Below are positions 57,874 through 64,000 of a stretch of 64,000 nt of DNA, piece by piece. The stretch is taken from the NCBI GenBank assembly GCA_001584585.1, contig LSYV01000003.1, forward strand, positions 2,105,316 to 2,169,315, in the 5' to 3' direction. A program made the translations under genes and the position numbers. Under the pieces are notes generated by a model, which saw only the letters and a program-made list of their open reading frames with translations, had not been told where the DNA came from and made no database searches. Position 1 is the stretch's first letter, and the number at the start of each line of letters is the position of its first letter. Source of the DNA: Gonium pectorale (lineage: Eukaryota; Chlorophyta; Chlorophyceae; Chlamydomonadales; Volvocaceae).

Positions 57874-60800
57874 ATGAGCTTCCGGTTCTCACTGGGCAGA
57901 GCCCAGGTGAAGCACTTCAAGACAGCATTACAAACACTGAACAAAATTGGCGGGGAGCTCCTGGTTGAAGCCGTGCCACAGCAGGTTGGGCATCATCCCC
58001 ATTGCTTTTCCTTTGCAAACTACTGATTTCTGGCAGTCTCCGACAGCTTGTGCTGCGCAGCATTAACACCGCAAAGTCGGCCTTCCTGTCGATCACCTAC
58101 TTCAGCCGCTTTTTTGAAAGCTATGAAATTCACGAGACGGATGTGGTGCAAACCGTCGTCCTCAGCAAGGTGAGTACGCGCGGGCGGTGTCGCGGCCCGC
58201 GGTTCCGACGCCGACCATCCCGCGCTGCCCATGCGCAGAATGTTATGGCAATCTTCCGCTCTGTAAAGATTTCACAGATCGACTTTGTTTTGGACGACGC
58301 CGCGGCCAAGCTTCAGGCGACTGTATACACGGAACCCGAAGGTGCTGCCAAAGTCGCACTGTGCTTTCAATCAATACCATCCCCATCGGCTTGTCGCTTG
58401 GCTTCTCCCAGGGTTGATCAAGCGGTATTCCTTCAACTGCCTGGACGGGGAGGTACTGCAAGCGACCGTTGATCGGGACGCCTACCCCACGGTGGTCATT
58501 GCCGAGGCGTCAGAGCTTGAAAAGTGAGAATGCGTTCTAAGGGGAAAGAGAGGCGCGGCTCGGGGCCTCGCGGGGCAGCGGTGGCGCAGGCAGCGGTCCC
58601 ACCTCCAGCACCCCGCCCGCCCCGCCCCGTAGGCTACTGTCCTCCTTCCAACATACGCTGGATGAGATCACGCTCATCGCCAACCCTGTCTCCGCCGCCG
58701 CCCTGGCCAACGGGCACAAGGCCTGCGAGATCCGCAGCTTTGTGGACCCGCTCAAGGGTGGGGCGGGCTCGTGCAGGGTCAGTCGAGCGAGTGGGCGGGC
58801 GGACGCCCCCTCCAACGGCGGCGGCGGCCCCAGAGCATGCCGCGGACATGTATGATGTGACAGGTCACAAACCGCCACCACGGAACTCCTTCCCTTCTCC
58901 CACAGCCAGTCCCACAACAGGCTCTGAGAGGATAACACTTACTCTTCCGGTACCATGGTCCCCGCAGCCGGCCAGGAGTCGGCGCTGCTGACCAGTCTGA
59001 CGTTGGACACCCGCTCCGTGTTCACCTCCTACTCGCACGCCTCGCCCGACGCTGCCGACGTTACCTTTAACGTGCGCGACTTCCGGGCCATGGCGGCGCT
59101 GTGCACGGCGCTGGGGGCGGACGTGGCGCTGCGGCTGGAGGGCGCCGGCGCGCCGCTGCTGGTGGAGCCGCACTTCAGGGGGCTGGCGGTGGGGCTCGCG
59201 GCGGGCGAGGCGTTGGCGCGGCGCGCAGGGGCCTTCACGGGGGAGGGGGTTGGCACGCTCGTATGTGAATGAAGCCAACAAGCAGGACAGGACCTGGGTA
59301 CCTGTGCCCAGTGCCCGTCCTTACATGCTTCCTGCGCCGCCTCTGACGGTTGACGTGGAATCCCTTCTTACATGGGAGCGAAGGGCAGCGATCGCCACGT
59401 ATGCCCTATGCACTCTACCGTCCGTCATATGTGCCATCCATACATTCCCAGAGACGAGCGGCGATGTGCTAGTGTGCTTGAAGGGAAGTTGGGTCCGCGC
59501 CGGAAGCCTCCCCTCAGAAATGCACTCCTCCCATGCCGGTTTTCCGTTCCTCGACCCGCGTAATCGCCCCCACCCCGTCATCTCTGCGCCGTCCTGGCTG
59601 CAGGAGGGCTCCGAAACCGACTTCTCCGCCATGCTCGTCCTGTCGACACTCACAGACTCCCAACTAGGGCCGGAGCACCAGCAGAACAACGCACTTGCGG
59701 CCCAGCAGCAGCCGCAGCATCCGGACGCCCGCCAGCAGGCCCGCACCATGACGGGCACGACGGCGGTGCCGGGGCAGCAGCCGCTGCCGAGCCCCTACCA
59801 GGATCCGAACGAGGAGCGGACGGAGCAGGGTATGGACTGGGAGGCCGGTGGGGGCCGCGCAGGAGCTGCCGGAGCCGCGGCGGCCGCGAGCGACGGCGTC
59901 ACGGGTGCTGGCAGCGGCCGGCGTCGCCTGCCGCAGCGCCCGGGCAACACGCAGGGCGCAGACGGCGGACTGTCGCCGGCGGCGCCGAGTGCGGCACGCG
60001 CCGCTTACGCGGCCGCTGCTGCGGCGGAGGGGCTGCCGCCGGCGGTCACAGGCGGCGGTTATGGCGCTGCAGGGGCCCCTTTTGCGGACGGTGCGGCTGT
60101 CTGTGCGCGTGTCATGCTGAACGCCGCTTGCGCTGCCTTCGTTGACAGGGACCAAGCCATGCGCTGCTGCGCCGTTGCGTTATCGTACATTCTCTGTAGC
60201 ACGGCGGCGTGTGCAGCGGTTGCAGATTGCTTATCCGTACGACAGCGACTAACTCATTCTCTAACAGCGCTCTCCTGGCTCGGCGTTCCCCTCTCACTCC
60301 CGCGCCACTTCCGAACATCCGCAACAAACCAGGTTCGTTACAGACTGGCGACGACGACATGCCAGCCCGCCGCCGCGCCAGCCGGCCGCCCCGGTACGAG
60401 CTTGCGCACCACACAGCCGCGCCGCTGCCCACCGGGAGCGTGGGCGGCGGCGGGCCCCCGGGGGGCACTGGGGCCGGAGGCGGCCACCCGCTGGACCCGC
60501 GACGGGCTGCGGGCGCAGTGGCATCCGGCGTCACAGGGCCGGGCCCAGTAGCGATGGCGCACCAAGACTACGTGCAGTTCCGTGGTAAGTGCTGTCATTG
60601 GAGGAATGGTTAGATCGCAGAAGTCGTACGTGCGCCCGCGGACACGTACAGTGAGAAGCCTGCAGGCCAGTTTGGGCATACGGCGCTCACGTGAGAGACG
60701 AACGGCACAGGGGCTTTGGGTTGGCTCGCTCCAGGGTGCCCCGTCGCCCCTGTGCTATTCCACAGGTGTCGCGCCCGTGACGGGTGGGGTCGCCGCCGCC

Positions 60801-62036
60801 GCGTCCTCCCACGGCGCCGACTCTCAGGACCCCGAGGGGTTGCCTGGCATGAGGTGAGTGGCCTGCGAGGCGTTGGGGTGGGGCACGAGTGCGATGGAGC
60901 GGGCTGCTGGGTGAGCTGCGTCTTCGGGGCCATGCGATGGGCTCATCCGCCAGTCCAATTTATGGCCAATGCTCGGTCCTACCGGTAGCTATTCGGGGCT
61001 TTCGCCCACATCGGACCATGTGTGGCCTTGCGTCCCGCGTGCGGCATCCAGTCCGTCGGCGGTGTGCGTGTCTCTCGTCCTCCTCTCTTGCCGTCGGCGC
61101 TCCACGGTCACCTCACCAGGGTATAGCTTCTAGCACGGATTCCCTGTCCGCCCCTGCAGATCGCCCCAGAGCCGGCTTGGCCAGCCGCAGGCGCATCCCG
61201 CCAGCCCCTCCGTGGCCAGCTACCTGCAAGGAGACCCGCGGGGCGGCCAACACGCGTGGGGGCCGCACGAGCAGCAGCAACACCCGGGCGGCTCCTTACC
61301 GCTCAATTTCTCGGCGGGCCAGGGCCAGGGACACGGACCGGGACAGGGGAGGGGACATCCCATATCGGCAGTGACGGCGGCGGCCCGCCCTGCGCCAGAG
61401 CACAGCGGCGCAGGTGGCCCCACGCCGTACGGCGGCGCCGGCATCGGTGTCATGGGCAGCGGTGCCGGTGGCATCACCCCCTGGGGCTACAACGGCGGTG
61501 TGGCAGCGACCGCCGCCGCCTTGCCACCAGGCGCTGCCGTCAGCGAAGGCGCATACGGCAGTAGCCGAGGCGCCGTCGGCGGTGGACCGGGCACAGGCGG
61601 TGCAGGCGGCACGAGCAGCTGGGGGCGACACGGCGCCGGCGGCGCGGCCCAGCAGCCAGGAACCGGAGGCGGCTGTACGGCGCCGTTCGCGTGGGGCGCG
61701 GCAGCGGCCGGCGGGGCAGCGGCGGTCACGTCGGCTAACGCTGGCGTCAGCGGAACAGGCGCTGACCGCCGCCTCCACCCGCATCAGCATGAGGGTCCGA
61801 CGGCCACGCAGCAGCAAGGACAGGAGCAGCAGCCAGGCGTAAGCCACGCAGACTTGTTCGGGGACGAGGCGGACGTGGAAGGGCCGGGTGTGGTGGCTCA
61901 GGATGTAAATGTGTGCGACGATGACGATGACGATGATGAGGAGCTTCCGCCGACACCTCCTGAAGAGCGGCGGACGCGGTCGCGCAACACCGGGGGGCTG
62001 ACGGGAGGCTGGGGTGAGGGGAGAGGGCTTTCCTGA
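57874..62036 (+). CDS. RAD9 checkpoint clamp subunit
   Basis: Rad9 of the 9-1-1 (Rad9-Rad1-Hus1) DNA-damage checkpoint clamp; 832 aa. Exons: 57874-57984, 58047-58169, 58239-58341, 58412-58523, 58633-58757, 58968-59188, 59604-60090, 60333-60584, 60766-60853, 61160-62036, phases 0, 0, 1, 2, 1, 0, 1, 1, 2. The clamp half is recognisable: VKHFKTALQTLNKIGGELLV, LVLRSINTAKSAFLSITYF, LIKRYSFNCLDGEVLQATVD, LLSSFQHTLDEITLIANP, VTFNVRDFRAMAALC and EGSETDFSAMLVLSTL. The clamp region ends near residue 285. Unlike the short tail of animal Rad9, about 550 residues of Gly/Ala/Gln-rich disorder follow, ending with a run of eight acidic residues and PPTPPEERR. The donor chosen for exon 6 (GCG|GTGGGG) is the weakest junction. 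Confidence 0.88.
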
Positions 62037-62681
62037 CACGGCAGCGGCTTGCTGGGGCTGAGAATGGGTCCCGGGCGGAAGTGCTGAGGGTGTGGCGAGG
62101 TGCTTGGAAAATACGGTCATGTGCTAGCTCTGCCGCTCAAAACGCGGTGGCAAGAACGTTTACGAAGGCATGTCTAAGGAGGCACGCTCCTTCTGGGGTG
62201 CTGTTCTTTTCTTAGAACCGCACCACTGCAACAGGGTGGGGAGGCCTGCGAAAGTCCTGTGGGAGGCGGGCAACGTGTCGGGGGAGGTAAAAAAATGACG
62301 GCACTGCTTTGCTTCTGGCGGCCGTGGGTGCAGGAGTCACCAGGTCGCCGCGGGCATGCATGGCTCGACTCCTGTGGCGGTATCGGTGGGGACGGGAAGA
62401 CGTGTTCGCGTGCGGGTTGTTGACTTCCCAGTTGCAACGGTCTCAATCTGTGTATTGATACAATTGTGTGCCATGTTTGACAGCGTCTGCTAGGCTACAG
62501 TATGCATGATTCTGGCTCATGACAGGAACGAACTCTCGTCCAACGGCTTTTTGGTTTGACTCCGTGACAGCGTACTACGACATGGAGCCTGTTCGCGCCA
62601 CACTGTCAAACACTTGCAATACTGAAACTGTTAACGGGGCCAAGTCGCGGTTCCGAGCAGTGTACACGTCTCGGAATAGAG
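62037..62681. other. Intergenic spacer RAD9 - AGPase
   Basis: 645 bp with the RAD9 3' UTR and the promoter of the next gene. No coding exon or named motif is supported. Confidence 0.45.
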
Positions 62682-64000
62682 ATGTTGCTCCGCTGTGGGC
62701 CCGTGTTGCCTAATGGTCCATTTAGAGGCCTGAAAACGCATAAGACAGCTCGCTCGCATGTTATCCAGTCCCAGCAGCAACTTCCGCCCGAGCGGGGCCA
62801 TCCAGGCGTTGTGTCTACCAGCTGCTCTGTCGCCGATGAGCAGGCTAGCAGCTCGCAAAGCACGTCCCGTGGGTACCTAGAGCTTTTAAGCAACAATTCG
62901 CCTCAGGATAGCTCCCCGTCTGATGCAAACGCTCGTGTCACGGGACCCGCGTCGCCCGACGTAGCTAGCGCGAGACGGCACGGTGGTGGCGCCCCCGTCG
63001 CCCCGTCACCACCGTTCGGCAGCCGAGCTCAGGCCCGTTCCCTTAAACCCATCTGGCCCCGGGGCAACCTCGCTGCGGTGGTGCTGGGCGGTGGTGAGAC
63101 GGACAGCCGTCGCCTCTACCCGCTCACGCAGTACCGCACGCTGCCCGCGTTGCCGTTTGGGGGAGCCTACAGGTGAGGCGAGCATTGCAGACTTACGCAG
63201 TCGGATACGTAAAGCCCGATGTGATAGGATAAGTCTGTAGGTGTGGCCCGGTTGCGACGAGCTGGTTGCTCGCAGACTCCGGCGGGGCGGTGGTGTGCCG
63301 GCGGTTGCGGCACAGAGGCAGGACGCAGTGTGGCTGCCTTGCGCAGGGCCCGGGGAGGAGAAAGACACGGTAGTCCTGCCTAACCCGAAGGGAAGCTCCC
63401 GCCGCTGAGGGTTGCCAGGGTCCCATTGTCCGAGAAGAGGGAATTAGCAGCGGGGCAGGGCTTCAGGTGTACCATGCGTTTCAGGCCATGCACCACTGAC
63501 AGCGCCAGCAACCCACGCTGCCCTGAACCCGCCATACCATGTGCGCACTCCTTGTCTCTCCCGTGCTAAGCTCCCGCCTGGAGCCCTCCCCGTCCCTGCC
63601 CTCCGCCTCCCTCCCCCCCCTGTCCGTGCTTTTGACCTTCCACGCCTCACCCCACCCTTCCTCTCGGGCACCCGTGACCCATATGACCTCGCGTGCTCTC
63701 CTGTCAATGCGCTCGGTGACAGCTTGTTCGAGTACCGCCCCGTGCCGTGCCTTACGGCCCTACGCTGAGCCTTGTGGTGACCTCCCGCCTCTCCACACCC
63801 TCAGAATCATCGACTTGCTCATGTCCAACATGCTCAACTCAGGCATCAACAAGATCCACATCCTTACGGCATACAACAGGCAAGCGTGTACGAATGGCAG
63901 CGGAGGCTGCAGGGTTGGGGAGCCTCAGATGGGCTGAGGCCGACGGGAGGGTGTGCGCCGCTTTCCCAGTGGGGCCGGCGTGTCGCGGCGACTTTTGCAA
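62682..64000 (+). CDS. ADP-glucose pyrophosphorylase, large-subunit-like (partial)
   Basis: Glucose-1-phosphate adenylyltransferase, which makes ADP-glucose for starch in the chloroplast. Only the first two exons are visible, 62682-63172 and 63805-63879 (phases 2 and 2); the gene continues past the window. Residues 1-120 are a Ser/Pro/Arg-rich leader consistent with a transit peptide plus linker. The nucleotide-binding signature follows as LAAVVLGGGE, LYPLTQYRTLPALPFGGAYR and IIDLLMSNMLNSGINKIHIL. GGxYR and INKI favour a large rather than a small (catalytic) subunit. The insert ETDSRR in the signature loop is longer than the usual GAGTR of small subunits. Exon 2 ends TAC AAC AG, followed by GCAAGC, which looks like a GC donor. 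Confidence 0.85.

Noticed and set aside
61296..62120. 274-codon minus-strand frame
   Set aside because: Antisense shadow of the last RAD9 exon.

Overview
The window is nuclear DNA of a green alga, most likely volvocine (Chlamydomonas/Volvox relatives). The evidence is: genes split by many GT-AG introns of roughly 70-1200 bp; GC-rich exons with Ala/Gly/Pro/Ser-rich disordered tracts; TGTAA polyadenylation-type signals behind several genes; a PAS-linked class III cyclase of the type abundant in Chlamydomonas; and chloroplast genes such as RNase J, ClpR2 and ADP-glucose pyrophosphorylase. It is an assembly scaffold with one run of 827 Ns (33812-34638). I recognised no rRNA, tRNA, CRISPR array or intact transposon.

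I rebuilt gene models by hand from splice-site consensus and codon-phase continuity. Fourteen complete or nearly complete models and one truncated model result. In order: a PAS-guanylyl cyclase (+, 1789-9603) carrying a huge low-complexity exon and one in-frame TAG; a small chloroplast DUF4864-like protein (-, 12160-13549) divergent from the Golgi membrane protein TVP23 (+, 13806-14672); an actobindin/beta-thymosin repeat protein (-, 15270-17214); a small mitochondrial-type membrane protein (+, 18001-18459); a 1092-aa armadillo-like protein (-, 19961-24962) divergent from chloroplast RNase J (+, 25765-32779).

After the gap come: a small secreted/type I membrane glycoprotein (-, 35415-36393); a tentative 68-aa membrane protein (+, 37325-37696); a 1636-aa RS/RE-rich nuclear-type protein (-, 39227-46325); an alpha-helical protein (+, 47215-49228); a coiled-coil protein with a long poly-Glu tract (-, 50565-53516) divergent from CLPR2 (+, 53851-57419); the checkpoint clamp subunit RAD9 (+, 57874-62036); and the first exons of an ADP-glucose pyrophosphorylase (+, 62682 to beyond the window).

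Neighbouring genes are functionally unrelated, as is usual for a eukaryotic chromosome; strand alternation leaves several compact divergent promoters. Chloroplast proteostasis and RNA metabolism (CLPR2, RNase J), starch synthesis, second-messenger signalling, actin binding and DNA-damage checkpoint functions are all represented. The least explained loci are the sequon-rich glycoprotein, the giant RS/RE protein and the stop codon inside the cyclase.
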